Of a stretch of DNA of 9,601 nt, positions 1 to 6,897 are shown piece after piece. Each line of letters begins with the position of its first letter. Position 1 is the first letter of the stretch. The stretch spans positions 1 to 9,601 of the forward strand of contig JAOPYS010000391.1 of assembly GCA_025964465.1 (NCBI GenBank), read 5' to 3'. A program made the translations under genes and the position numbers. The notes under the pieces are model-generated. The model was not told where the DNA came from and made no database searches. It was given only the letters and a program-made list of their open reading frames with translations. The stretch comes from Thermoleophilia bacterium. GTDB taxonomy: Bacteria; Actinomycetota; Thermoleophilia; Gaiellales; SKUG01.

Positions 1-10
1 GTCGACGACA

Positions 11-64
11 GACCCTGACGCCCGCGTCGGGGTCGCGTCGTCTTCGGGGGCGCTCCGACGACGC
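11..64. terminator. Two adjacent hairpins, possible terminator of an upstream gene
   Basis: Two inverted repeats lie back to back. The first pairs 11-20 (GACCCTGACG) with 25-34 (CGTCGGGGTC) through ten base pairs, one of them T-G, around a CCCG loop. The second pairs 35-42 (GCGTCGTC) perfectly with 57-64 (GACGACGC) around a 14-base loop. There is no T-tract, as is common for high-GC actinobacterial terminators. A frame open from base 1 ends at TGA 16-18 inside the first stem, so an upstream + strand gene may end here, but only five codons are visible. The rest of 65-109 shows nothing recognisable. Confidence 0.35.
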
Positions 65-109
65 TCCGCACTACCTGCTGCTCCCCCACGATCGGGCGCG
101 CGGGGCTGC

Positions 110-115
110 CATACT
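110..115 (+). promoter_or_regulatory. Possible -10 element for the dehydrogenase operon, leaderless start
   Basis: CATACT matches TATAAT at four of six positions and ends seven bases before the ATG at 123. Transcription would then start at or next to the A of the start codon. No Shine-Dalgarno sequence precedes this ATG, which fits leaderless translation, common in actinobacteria. No clear -35 box is visible. Confidence 0.25.
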
Positions 116-122
116 CGGCGCC

Positions 123-1232
123 ATGAGAATCCGCGCTGCAGTACTCGAGGAATTCGGCAAGCCGCTCGTCGTCCAGGACGTCGAACTCGGCGGCCCTCGG
201 GCGGGCGAGGTACTCGTGCGCCTCGTCGCATGCGGGGTCTGCCACACCGACATGTACTCCGCCTCAGGCGTCGACCCGTCGGGGTACGCGCCATGCGTGC
301 TCGGCCATGAGGGCGCCGGCGTCGTCGAGGCGATCGGCGAGGGCGTGACCACCGTCGCGGTCGGCGACCACGTCGTCACGCTCTTCTCGCCCGAGTGCGG
401 GCAGTGCGTCAACTGCCTGAGCGGCAGGACCAACATCTGCGTGGCGATCCGCGAGCAGCAGGGCCTCGGCTACCTGCCCGACGGCTCGGCCCGCCTGTCG
501 CGCGGGGACGGGGAGGAACTGCGCCACTTCATGGGCTGCTCCACCTTCGCGGAGGCGACGGTCGTATCGGAGATCTCGCTGGCCAAGGTGAGCCCCGAGG
601 CACCGCTCGAGGCCGCGTGCCTGTTCGCGTGCGGGCTCTCGACCGGCCTGGGTGCTGCGATGTACCGCGCCAAGGTCGAGCCGGGATCCACCGTCGTGGT
701 GTTCGGGCTCGGCATGGTCGGCCTCGGTGCGATCGCCGGCGCGCGGCTGCAGGGCGCGGAGCGCATCATCGGCGTCGACCTGTCGCAGGAGCGCCTCGAC
801 ATCGCGGCGCGCCACGGCGCCACCGACGGCTGGCTCGCCGATGCGAACACCGTTGAGCGCGTGCTCGAGGAGACGGGCGGCATGGGCGCCGACTACACCT
901 TCGAGGCGACCGGCAACGTCGACGTCATGCGCCAGGCCGTCGAGGCGGCGCGCATGGGCTGGGGCGTCGCGACCATGACGGGCGTCGCCGGCAAGGGCGA
1001 GACGCTCGACGTCGTGCCGCGGCTGCTCATCACCGGGCGCACCGTGCTCGGGGCGTCGTTCGGCGGCGTGAAGGGGCGCACGCAGGTGCCGCTGCTCGTG
1101 GACCGCTACCTCGCCGGAGACATCGACGTCGACGACTTCATCTCCCACCGCATCAGCCTGGACGACGTCAACCAGGGCTTCGACCTCATGCACCACCAGG
1201 ACGGAATCAGGAGCGTGATCCAGTTCACATGA
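123..1232 (+). CDS. Class III (FrmA-type) zinc-dependent alcohol / S-hydroxymethyl-thiol dehydrogenase
   Basis: Cytoplasmic NAD-dependent medium-chain dehydrogenase of 369 residues, the same length as E. coli FrmA. Family members oxidise the adduct of formaldehyde with a thiol cofactor to the S-formyl thiol. Seen in the sequence: catalytic zinc ligands C40 (in GVCHTD), H62 (GHE) and C170 (ACGLSTG); structural zinc cysteines C92, C95, C98 and C106; a Rossmann GLGMVG at 195-200 with D219 closing the second strand, which indicates NAD; and the class III stretch around R110. Compared from memory with human ADH5, the glutathione contacts Arg114 and Asp55 are kept (R110, D51), but Glu57 is Ser53 and Lys283 is Met278. 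The thiol may therefore be mycothiol or another thiol. The ATG at 123 gives the family N-terminus. The gene is first in an operon and overlaps the hydrolase gene by ATGA. It does not look like actinobacterial MscR or the mycofactocin-linked NDMA-dependent family, which lack the GVCHTD / IREQQG pattern. Confidence 0.9.
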   Translation: MRIRAAVLEEFGKPLVVQDVELGGPRAGEVLVRLVACGVCHTDMYSASGVDPSGYAPCVLGHEGAGVVEAIGEGVTTVAVGDHVVTLFSPECGQCVNCLSGRTNICVAIREQQGLGYLPDGSARLSRGDGEELRHFMGCSTFAEATVVSEISLAKVSPEAPLEAACLFACGLSTGLGAAMYRAKVEPGSTVVVFGLGMVGLGAIAGARLQGAERIIGVDLSQERLDIAARHGATDGWLADANTVERVLEETGGMGADYTFEATGNVDVMRQAVEAARMGWGVATMTGVAGKGETLDVVPRLLITGRTVLGASFGGVKGRTQVPLLVDRYLAGDIDVDDFISHRISLDDVNQGFDLMHHQDGIRSVIQFT

Positions 1233-1978
1233 TCATCGAGCGCACGGAATCCCCCCACTGGACCTCCAACTCGTACCTCGTGGCCGACCGCGAGGGCGGG
1301 CACGCCATCCTCATCGACGGCAACGGGGTCACGGGGCCGCTCATCGAGAAGGCCCGCGAGCTCGGCGTCACGGTCGACGCGATCTTCGTGACCCACTGGC
1401 ACGTCGACCACGTCGCCGGGGTGGACGAGTACGTCGCGGCGTTCTCGGCCCCCGTGCACGCGCACGCGTGGACGAAGGACAACATCGCCGAGGAGGTGCT
1501 GCGCATCGACGCGACCGTCGACGACGGTGACGAGCTCGCGTTCGGGGACCTGCGCGTGCGCGTGCTGTACACGCCGGGCCACTCGGCGGGGCAGGTCTCG
1601 CTGCTGGTCAACGACAGCGACGTGTTCACGGCCGACGTGCTGTTCAAGGGCACCGTCGGCGGCAACTTCGCGCCGGGCAACACGGGCTACGCGGACCACC
1701 GCGCCTCGGTGGAGCGGCTGCTCGAGCTGCCGCCCGAGACGCGCGTGCACCCGGGCCACACGCTCCCGACCACGATCGGTGACGAGCTCGAGCAGAACCC
1801 GTTCGTGCGGATCTGGCGCGGCGTCGACCCCGAGGGCACCGAGCAGGTCACTGCGATGGACCGCGAGGCCACGCTCATCCTCTGGGCACCCGACTACGAC
1901 GGCTCGGACAAGGCCTGGGTGCGGTTCACCGACACGGGCGAGGACGGCATCACCGGCGGCTCCAAGGTCGTGCGCTGA
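1229..1978 (+). CDS. Metallo-beta-lactamase-fold hydrolase, glyoxalase-II-like (probable thioester hydrolase)
   Basis: A 249-residue cytoplasmic metallohydrolase. It has the complete binuclear metal site of the fold: HWHVDH at 56-61 (ligands H56, H58, D60, H61), H118 in TPGHS, D136 in FTADVLF and H177 in HPGHT. The 'GHTLPTTIGDELEQNPF' stretch is typical of the glyoxalase-II-like branch, whose best-known members hydrolyse acyl-thiol thioesters. Residues about 200-249 form a C-terminal extension beyond the usual core of about 200-210 residues. The start codon overlaps the dehydrogenase stop as ATGA, so translation is probably coupled. AGGAG at 1209-1213 lies 15 bases upstream, too far for a good ribosome site. 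In mycobacteria the mycothiol-dependent formaldehyde dehydrogenase mscR is also followed by a metallo-beta-lactamase gene. By analogy this enzyme would release formate and free thiol from the dehydrogenase product. The fold is certain; the substrate is inferred. Confidence 0.93.
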   Translation: MIIERTESPHWTSNSYLVADREGGHAILIDGNGVTGPLIEKARELGVTVDAIFVTHWHVDHVAGVDEYVAAFSAPVHAHAWTKDNIAEEVLRIDATVDDGDELAFGDLRVRVLYTPGHSAGQVSLLVNDSDVFTADVLFKGTVGGNFAPGNTGYADHRASVERLLELPPETRVHPGHTLPTTIGDELEQNPFVRIWRGVDPEGTEQVTAMDREATLILWAPDYDGSDKAWVRFTDTGEDGITGGSKVVR

Positions 1979-1995
1979 ACGGAGCCGCTACGGCT
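1956..1995. terminator. Inverted repeats at the convergent junction, possible bidirectional terminator
   Basis: GCGGCTCC at 1956-1963 pairs perfectly with GGAGCCGC at 1981-1988 around a 17-base loop that holds the hydrolase stop codon (TGA 1976-1978). A competing short hairpin pairs AGCCG 1983-1987 with CGGCT 1991-1995, with the minus-strand stop codon (TAG, 1990-1988) as its loop. Only nine bases separate the two genes, so any terminator must overlap them. No T-tract is present. Confidence 0.4.
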
Positions 1996-2824
1996 GCGTG
2001 AGCAGGCGGACGAACACGGCCACGTCGGCCTCGTCGTCGATGCCCATGGCGCGGGCGTCGAGCGCCCACTGCAGCGCGTCCTGTGCCTCGGCCGGGCTGC
2101 GCAGCGCGGCCTCGAGGGCGGTCAGGCGCAGGTCGCGACGGTAGGCCGAGAAGCCGCCGTCGTTGTCGACGGCGTCGAGCACGAGCAGCGTCTGCTTGCC
2201 AGGGCGCGGGTTGGCGAGCGCAGCCTGCACGAGGCGCGCCTCCTCCTCCGGCGTGAAGCGAGAGCGCACGTCGCGCGACTGGCGCCGGCTGTAGCTCCAC
2301 ACGCCACCGACGCTGCGCTCGATCGCGCTGACCGAGTGCTCGCTCCCGAGCAGCGTGCATGCGAACTCGACCGCCGCGGCGGTGCGGGGCAGCGCGTGCC
2401 ACGAGCGCAGGAAGCCGACGAGCTGCACGAGGTCGGCAGGCGTCCTCGAACCGGAGATGGCAGCCGCGCGGAAGCGCTCGGCCTGCTCGGACGACCAGCC
2501 CGTCTCGGGGATCAGGCCCAGCTCGAGCAGCGCGCGCTCGAGGGTGCGCGGCGCGGTGCGGTCGGAGGTGTCGCTGTCGCGGCCCCCGAGCACGACGGCC
2601 CCGAGCGACAGCGGGGCGCGGGGCGCCTCGGCGGTGCGGCCGGCCTCCTCCGACGCGGTCGCGTTGCGATCGGCCGACGAGAGCAGCGCATCGAAGTCAC
2701 GCGCGGCGTGCAGGAACCGCGTGCTGCCGGGCTGCGTGTCCAGCGTGTCGGTGTTCTCGTGCGCGCGCACGATGGCGTCGGCCACGTCGAGGGCCGGCAC
2801 TTCGGGGAAGGTGGAGGTCGTCAT
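1988..2824 (-). CDS. Unrecognised hypothetical protein, 278 residues
   Basis: I do not recognise this protein. The start at 2824 (MTTSTFPEVP) is chosen because AGGAAG lies seven bases upstream; a longer frame reaching 2893 would add 23 residues with no ribosome site. No signal peptide or membrane segment is visible, so it is probably cytoplasmic. Residues about 50-95 are low in hydrophobic residues and rich in S, A, E, R and D, and may be disordered. Residues about 96-270 look mostly helical, with helices around 94-104, 112-123, 129-142, 148-160 and 191-203. The most distinctive stretch is about 174-230: 'GGVWSYSRRQSRDVRSRF', then 'TPEEEARLVQAALANPR' and 'LLVLDAVDNDGGFSAYRRD'. It is a single-gene unit, convergent with the dehydrogenase operon and divergent from a secreted-protein gene, so context gives little help. 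The good ribosome site and high-GC codon pattern support a real gene. Confidence 0.75.
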   Translation of the reverse strand: MTTSTFPEVPALDVADAIVRAHENTDTLDTQPGSTRFLHAARDFDALLSSADRNATASEEAGRTAEAPRAPLSLGAVVLGGRDSDTSDRTAPRTLERALLELGLIPETGWSSEQAERFRAAAISGSRTPADLVQLVGFLRSWHALPRTAAAVEFACTLLGSEHSVSAIERSVGGVWSYSRRQSRDVRSRFTPEEEARLVQAALANPRPGKQTLLVLDAVDNDGGFSAYRRDLRLTALEAALRSPAEAQDALQWALDARAMGIDDEADVAVFVRLLTQP

Positions 2825-2831
2825 GGGGGGG

Positions 2832-2837
2832 CTTCCT
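2832..2837 (-). promoter_or_regulatory. Ribosome binding site fixing the start of the 278-residue protein
   Basis: Read on the minus strand, AGGAAG is followed by seven consecutive C bases (2831-2825) and then ATG (2824-2822). The spacing of seven is normal and picks this ATG over a longer in-frame alternative. The spacer being a pure C7 run is unusual. Confidence 0.7.
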
Positions 2838-2893
2838 GCGACGGGGTGTGGCGCGGTCCGTGGGGGGATCCTCCGCGCGTGTGGGGCGCGCAC

Positions 2894-2899
2894 ACCCTA
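2894..2899 (-). promoter_or_regulatory. Possible -10 element (TAGGGT) for the 278-residue protein gene
   Basis: TAGGGT on the minus strand fits TANNNT and would place the transcript start near 2887, giving a leader of about 63 bases. The same hexamer occurs upstream of the 551-residue secreted protein (6898-6903). A GTGTG-N7-CACAC inverted repeat at 2879-2895 overlaps the expected start site. No convincing -35 box is seen. Confidence 0.3.
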
Positions 2900-2956
2900 G
2901 TGCGGGCCCCGGCCGCAGCTCGTGCGCGCATCGTTGGTGCGCTGCTCGAACCGACG

Positions 2957-2985
2957 TTCCCACGCCGCGCGTGGACCGATACAGT
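2957..2985 (+). promoter_or_regulatory. Possible promoter of the 722-residue secreted protein
   Basis: TTCCCA (2957-2962, four of six matches to TTGACA) and TACAGT (2980-2985, fits TANNNT) are separated by exactly 17 bases. A transcript starting near 2992 gives a leader of about 30 bases before the ATG at 3023. This placement also argues against an upstream in-frame GTG at 2984 as the start. Confidence 0.4.
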
Positions 2986-3022
2986 GACGCACCCTCGATT
3001 TCGACCACAGGTACCACGTCCC

Positions 3023-5191
3023 ATGTCCGTCGCAGTTCCCGGTCGCCACGCGACGACCGTCCTCCTCGCCCTCGCAGCCCTCCTCGCGACTTCGGCCCTC
3101 TGCTCGCCGGCCCGCGCCGCGGGCTGGAGCCAGCCCATCGACATCGGCACCACGCCCGGCCTCGAGGACTTCGCCGTCTCGGACCTGCCGGGCACCGACG
3201 ACCTGCTCGTGGTGGGTCGCCGTCCCGGTGATGCGATCCACCTGTGGTCGACGCGCCTGTCCGGCGCCACGCCCGTGGGCGGCACGACCCAGGTGGCCAC
3301 CGCGGGAGCGGGCGGATCGATCGGTCGCGCGCAGCTCGCGGTGGATGCCCGCGGTGATGCCGTCGCGACCTGGCCCGAAGCCGTGCCCGGCCCGATGTTC
3401 GCGTTGTGCGCGAGCGTCCTGGTCGCCGGGTCCGGCGCGTGGACCGACGCGCACTGTTACGGCACGGCCCCGCATCCGAGGACCACCGCGTGGGACCTCG
3501 ACCCGGCTGGCCATGCGGCGTTCGCGTGGTCCGACCCGGTGACGGGCCACGCCATGGCGACGACGCTGGAACTGTCGACGGGCGCCGTCTCGTGGGGCGA
3601 CGTCGCGACGCTGTCGACGAACGGCGTGGACTCGAGCAACTCCGACGAGCCGATGGCCGCCGCCGTCGCCCCGGACGGGACGGCGGTCGTCGCCTGGCGC
3701 GCCTGGAACGGCGCGAGGTGGATCGTGGAGGCCGCCGTCCGGCGCGCGGGCACGTGGGGCGCAGCGGTCGAGGAGGCGCCAGCCGCGGCTGGTGCGACGA
3801 GCACCTCGGACTTCCCGCAGCTCGCGGTGGACCGTCGGTGCGGGGGCACCATCACGCTCGCCCTCGCGACGCAACCGTCGCCGGGTCCGGCACTGGTGTC
3901 GGCGACCACCCTGTCGACGGCTGGCAGCTTCCCCGTGCCGGTGGCGCTGACGACGGATGCGAATGCAGCTTCGCCGCCCCGCGTCGCGATCCGCGGCGAC
4001 GGCACGCCGTTCGTGGTGTGGCGCACGTCGGATCGGTCTGCGTTCCGTGGCGCGGTACCCGGCCAGTCGGACCAGCTCGTCGTGGCCAACGCGCCCGACA
4101 TCGACATCGCGAACTCCTACTCGCACACCCTGGTCGCCGGCACGGACGGCAGCATCACGCTTGCCTGGACGCGGGAGAACGCGCGGCCCGAGTTGACCCA
4201 CGTGCTGCGCGCCCCTGCGGGTGTGGCGCTTCGTGACGGCGAGCTCACCCAGCCCTTCGCGGCGGAGTTGGGGTGGAGGTGGACCGCCGCAAGCGGCGGC
4301 AGGAGCCTGCTCGCAAGCGTCACCGAAGGCAACCTTCGGGTGTTCGCGCCCGACCCCGCGACGCCCAGCGGGGCCGTCACGAGCTGCGGCGCCGCAGGCG
4401 TCGCACCCGTCGTCGATCCGACCCCGCCGGTCGGCCCGACCCCCCCGGCCGGCACGTCACCCGCGCCGACGCCCACCACGCCCGCACCCCCGACGTCCCC
4501 GACTCCGCCGGCGCCGCCCACCCCGGAGCAGGTGCGTGCCGCCGTGCAGGCGGCGATCCAACTGGCCGTGCGCCTGGCCGTCGGGTTCGCCGTCCGTGCA
4601 GATGCTGCGGTGGTGGCGCGGGCCGGCGTACCGACGCCCCCGATCACGGGCCCCGCAGGATCGACCTTCATCAACCAGGTGACGATCCCGGTCGATCGGA
4701 CCGGGCGCATCCAGCTCGTCGGGGGCAGCGCGATCGCGGCGCCCGGCGCGAACGTGATCACCCTGGGCGGCGGCAACGTCATCACCGCCGGCGGGGCGAA
4801 TGTCATCACGGCCGGCGGGGCGAACGTCATCACCGCCGGAGGTGCCAACGTGATCACCGCGGGTGGGGGCAACGTGATCACGGCTGGCGGCGGCAACCTG
4901 ACCGGACGCTCCCGTCCCCACCGCCGGCCAGCCGGTCCGGTCCGGCCGCGCGCTCTCATGCTCGGCACCGGTGGCTTCACCTTCCGAGCGGCGGGACGCC
5001 ACGTGGTGCCCACGCCCCTGACGCCCGGTGGGCGTCGGCTCGTGGCGACGCTGCGCCGCCTCGGCGCGCAGGCGCGCCACGCGCACCGCAGGCCGCCCTC
5101 ACTCACCATCACCATCACGACGGTTGCGGGACGACGCGACGGATCGATCCCCGCCATCGTCGCCGTGCACCGCCTGCGACTGGTCGGCTGA
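3023..5191 (+). CDS. Secreted repeat protein: propeller-like half, proline-rich linker, NVITAGGx repeats
   Basis: A 722-residue exported protein of unknown function. Residues 1-33 are a signal peptide, with hydrophobic 'TTVLLALAALLATSAL' and a likely cut after ARAA. Residues about 40-445 hold repeated strand pairs of the form 'LAVDARGDAVATW', 'LDPAGHAAFAW', 'AVAPDGTAVVAW', 'AIRGDGTPFVVW' and 'VAGTDGSITLAW', which suggests a beta-propeller. Residues 462-501 are a Pro/Thr linker, and about 503-535 an Ala-rich amphipathic helix. Six octapeptide NVITAGGx repeats occupy 577-624. The C-terminal part from about 627 is very basic and ends in a beta-rich 'LTPGGRRLVATLRR...SLTITITT' section that resembles tails of Thermoleophilia surface proteins. 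I see no LPXTG sorting signal or final membrane anchor. The ATG at 3023 is chosen because the signal peptide follows at once; the frame extends to 2336 but that part is a shadow of the opposite gene. It converges on another secreted protein gene, with a shared hairpin at the stops. Confidence 0.87.
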   Translation: MSVAVPGRHATTVLLALAALLATSALCSPARAAGWSQPIDIGTTPGLEDFAVSDLPGTDDLLVVGRRPGDAIHLWSTRLSGATPVGGTTQVATAGAGGSIGRAQLAVDARGDAVATWPEAVPGPMFALCASVLVAGSGAWTDAHCYGTAPHPRTTAWDLDPAGHAAFAWSDPVTGHAMATTLELSTGAVSWGDVATLSTNGVDSSNSDEPMAAAVAPDGTAVVAWRAWNGARWIVEAAVRRAGTWGAAVEEAPAAAGATSTSDFPQLAVDRRCGGTITLALATQPSPGPALVSATTLSTAGSFPVPVALTTDANAASPPRVAIRGDGTPFVVWRTSDRSAFRGAVPGQSDQLVVANAPDIDIANSYSHTLVAGTDGSITLAWTRENARPELTHVLRAPAGVALRDGELTQPFAAELGWRWTAASGGRSLLASVTEGNLRVFAPDPATPSGAVTSCGAAGVAPVVDPTPPVGPTPPAGTSPAPTPTTPAPPTSPTPPAPPTPEQVRAAVQAAIQLAVRLAVGFAVRADAAVVARAGVPTPPITGPAGSTFINQVTIPVDRTGRIQLVGGSAIAAPGANVITLGGGNVITAGGANVITAGGANVITAGGANVITAGGGNVITAGGGNLTGRSRPHRRPAGPVRPRALMLGTGGFTFRAAGRHVVPTPLTPGGRRLVATLRRLGAQARHAHRRPPSLTITITTVAGRRDGSIPAIVAVHRLRLVG
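4751..4900 (+). repeat. Six 24-bp tandem repeats encoding NVIT(A/L)GG(A/G)
   Basis: Units start at 4751, 4775, 4799, 4823, 4847 and 4871, each exactly 24 bp, followed by a six-base remnant (codons N-L) at 4895-4900. The Asn-Val-Ile-Thr core is identical in all six; position 5 is Leu in the first unit and Ala afterwards; position 8 alternates Gly and Ala. Units differ mainly at third codon positions (GTG/GTC, ACC/ACG, several Gly codons), so the array is not a fresh DNA duplication and seems held by selection on the protein. Confidence 0.95.
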
Positions 5192-5218
5192 CGGTCCGCC
5201 GCCCGAGGCGGTCAGCCG
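5185..5218. terminator. Shared hairpin containing both convergent stop codons
   Basis: CGGCTGAC (5185-5192) is a perfect inverted copy of GTCAGCCG (5211-5218). Inside it CCGCC (5196-5200) can pair with GGCGG (5207-5211) around loop GCCCGA, giving a stem of about 12 pairs with a small bulge. The + strand stop TGA (5189-5191) pairs base for base with the minus-strand stop (TCA 5212-5214). The genes are only 20 bases apart, so this is the natural candidate for a terminator working in both directions. No T-tract. Confidence 0.5.
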
Positions 5219-6867
5219 CAGGCGGACTTGGCCACGCCCGCCGGGTAGGGGAACCCGCCGAAGCGCAGGCCACCGAGGGTGACGTACCGGTCGAAGTACG
5301 TCGCACCTCGCGGTGCCAGCCCGGTGCCGGGCGCCGTACCGGCGCTCCAGTCGGCCGCCGTCCAGTTGACGGGGAGCGTCGACACCTGTCCGCCCATCGC
5401 GACCTGCTGCTGCGCCGTGACGGCCAGGCCGGAATCCTCCGGCTCCAGCACGCGCGCGCCTGACAGGTCCCCGGTGATGGCCGCGGTGGTCTGGTTGACG
5501 GACACGGTCCCCTCCTGCACGAGCAGCATGGCGACACGGTTGTCGATGCCGCGGACCGGGATGACCTCGACCCCGGTCCAGAAGGGCTGCTGGCGCAGCG
5601 CCACGAGCCAGTTGCGCAGGTTCTCGTTGGAGCCCGGCCCGCCGAACTGCGACAGCTGCGGCACGCCGCCGCCGGCGTTGTCGTTGACGAGGGTGTGCAG
5701 CGTGGCGAGCGGCACGGACGGCTGTGCGGTGATCGCCAGGTTCGCCGAGGCGTAGCCGCGCGCGGTGGGGATCGTGTCGTTGCGCGCCGAGATCGACCAG
5801 GTGCCGGGCACGGTGCCCGCGGCGATCGTGGCCTCGTACGTGCCGGCGGAGTCGGTCGTCACGGTGTACGGGTCGGCGGAGTCGTCGACCGTGCCCGGGT
5901 ACGCCTTCGGCCAGCGCGAACCGGTGGCGTCGCAGACGAGCGCCGGCACGGCGAGGCTCTGGTCGCGCGAGCCCTGGACGTTGGGGCTGATGACCACGCT
6001 CTGGCCGGCAAGCGGCGTACCGAAGCGGTCCGTCGTCCGCACCTTGAGGTGCGAGCCGGAGAGGCCGTTCGCCGGCACGCTCGGCGGGTCGAGCGTCAGC
6101 TCGGTCTTCGCCGACCTCAGGAGCGTGAAGTTCACCCTTGCGGTCTTGGCCGCGCGCACGAGCACCGCCTTGCGGCCCGGCTCGAACACGGTCGCCAGCG
6201 AGCAGATGTCGCGCCCGAGCTTGCCGCCCTTCACGATCTCGCGCATGCACACCCGGTAGCTGCCCGGCTTGAGCGTCGCCTCGTAGTAGCCGTCGCGCGC
6301 GGTCGTCGCGTAGTAGTCCTCGCCCGAGACCGAGCCCAGGCCGTCGATGAGCACCTGCATGCCGGCGACGCCGACCTTGTCGAGGTCCTTCACGTGTCCA
6401 TCGAGGATGGCGGCGCGCTTGTCCACGACCGCGTAGTAGTCGCTCTCGGTGTACACGGCCGAGCCCGGCACGGAGATCGTGATGCCAGGGCCGACCTGCC
6501 AGTGGGGGCCGGTGGCGGCGACGGCCTTGAAGGAGGCGGTGAAGCTCTTCTGGGGGACGACGCTGCGGTGCGTGAGCCGCAGGCCGGGGCCACTCAGGCC
6601 GGGCGTCTGCTCCTTCCACTGCGAGCTGGCCGTCGCGGTGAGGGTGCCGCCCACGTGCACGACGTGGGAGCTGAGCGCGAACTCGGTGAGGCGCACGTCG
6701 TAGATGCAGCCATGGGTGGACGGCAGGACGAGGCAGTCGCCGTAGGCGGGCGGCGGCCCGAACCCGGCGGCGCGCCGGAATTTCTGCCTGGCGTCGGCGG
6801 TCGTGGCAGCGCAGGCGAGCACGAGCACGGCGATGACGAGGGTGGAGGCGGCGGCGCGTCGGCGCAT
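5212..6867 (-). CDS. Secreted multidomain Ig-like / carboxypeptidase-regulatory-like protein
   Basis: A 551-residue exported protein of unknown function. Residues 1-26 are a signal peptide (MRRRAAAS, hydrophobic core, cut near ADA). About 55-147 is a beta-rich Ig-like region ('VVHVGGTLTATA'). About 150-250 resembles a carboxypeptidase-regulatory/CNA-B-type fold ('GVAGMQVLIDGLG', 'TTARDGYYEATLKPGSYRV'). About 253-382 resembles an invasin-type bacterial Ig-like domain ('LTLDPPSVPANGLS', 'DRFGTPLAGQSVVI', 'TDSAGTYEATIAAGTVPGTW'). Residues about 386-551 form a domain I do not recognise. Mature cysteines C45, C54, C207, C222, C312 and C550 are even in number and partly close-paired, which fits disulfides outside the cell. 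There is no sorting signal or membrane anchor, so the protein may be released or held non-covalently. The ATG at 6867 is followed directly by the signal peptide. The ribosome site is weak. It converges with the 722-residue secreted protein and diverges from yjbQ. Confidence 0.87.
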   Translation of the reverse strand: MRRRAAASTLVIAVLVLACAATTADARQKFRRAAGFGPPPAYGDCLVLPSTHGCIYDVRLTEFALSSHVVHVGGTLTATASSQWKEQTPGLSGPGLRLTHRSVVPQKSFTASFKAVAATGPHWQVGPGITISVPGSAVYTESDYYAVVDKRAAILDGHVKDLDKVGVAGMQVLIDGLGSVSGEDYYATTARDGYYEATLKPGSYRVCMREIVKGGKLGRDICSLATVFEPGRKAVLVRAAKTARVNFTLLRSAKTELTLDPPSVPANGLSGSHLKVRTTDRFGTPLAGQSVVISPNVQGSRDQSLAVPALVCDATGSRWPKAYPGTVDDSADPYTVTTDSAGTYEATIAAGTVPGTWSISARNDTIPTARGYASANLAITAQPSVPLATLHTLVNDNAGGGVPQLSQFGGPGSNENLRNWLVALRQQPFWTGVEVIPVRGIDNRVAMLLVQEGTVSVNQTTAAITGDLSGARVLEPEDSGLAVTAQQQVAMGGQVSTLPVNWTAADWSAGTAPGTGLAPRGATYFDRYVTLGGLRFGGFPYPAGVAKSACG

Positions 6868-6897
6868 GATGGTCCAATCTTCGGAGCGAACGAGCGG

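Noticed and set aside
1..18. Tail of an upstream + strand gene ending at TGA 16-18
   Set aside because: Only five codons are visible, not enough to call a gene, though the hairpin at 11-34 makes it plausible.
264..1196. 310-residue open frame on the minus strand inside the dehydrogenase gene
   Set aside because: Low-complexity Arg/Ala/His composition, fully antisense to a gene with complete family motifs.
123..1232. Mycothiol-dependent MscR or mycofactocin-linked NDMA-dependent dehydrogenase
   Set aside because: Motifs GVCHTD, the IREQQG region and GWG with 369 residues fit the class III FrmA branch better, as far as I can align from memory.
2336..3022. N-terminal extension of the 722-residue secreted protein on the + strand
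   Set aside because: It is the shadow of the opposite 278-residue gene, is Arg/Ala/Gly-rich nonsense, and would bury the signal peptide inside the protein.
4751..4900. CRISPR-like or minisatellite array
   Set aside because: Units are directly adjacent, in frame and have no spacers; this is a coding repeat.
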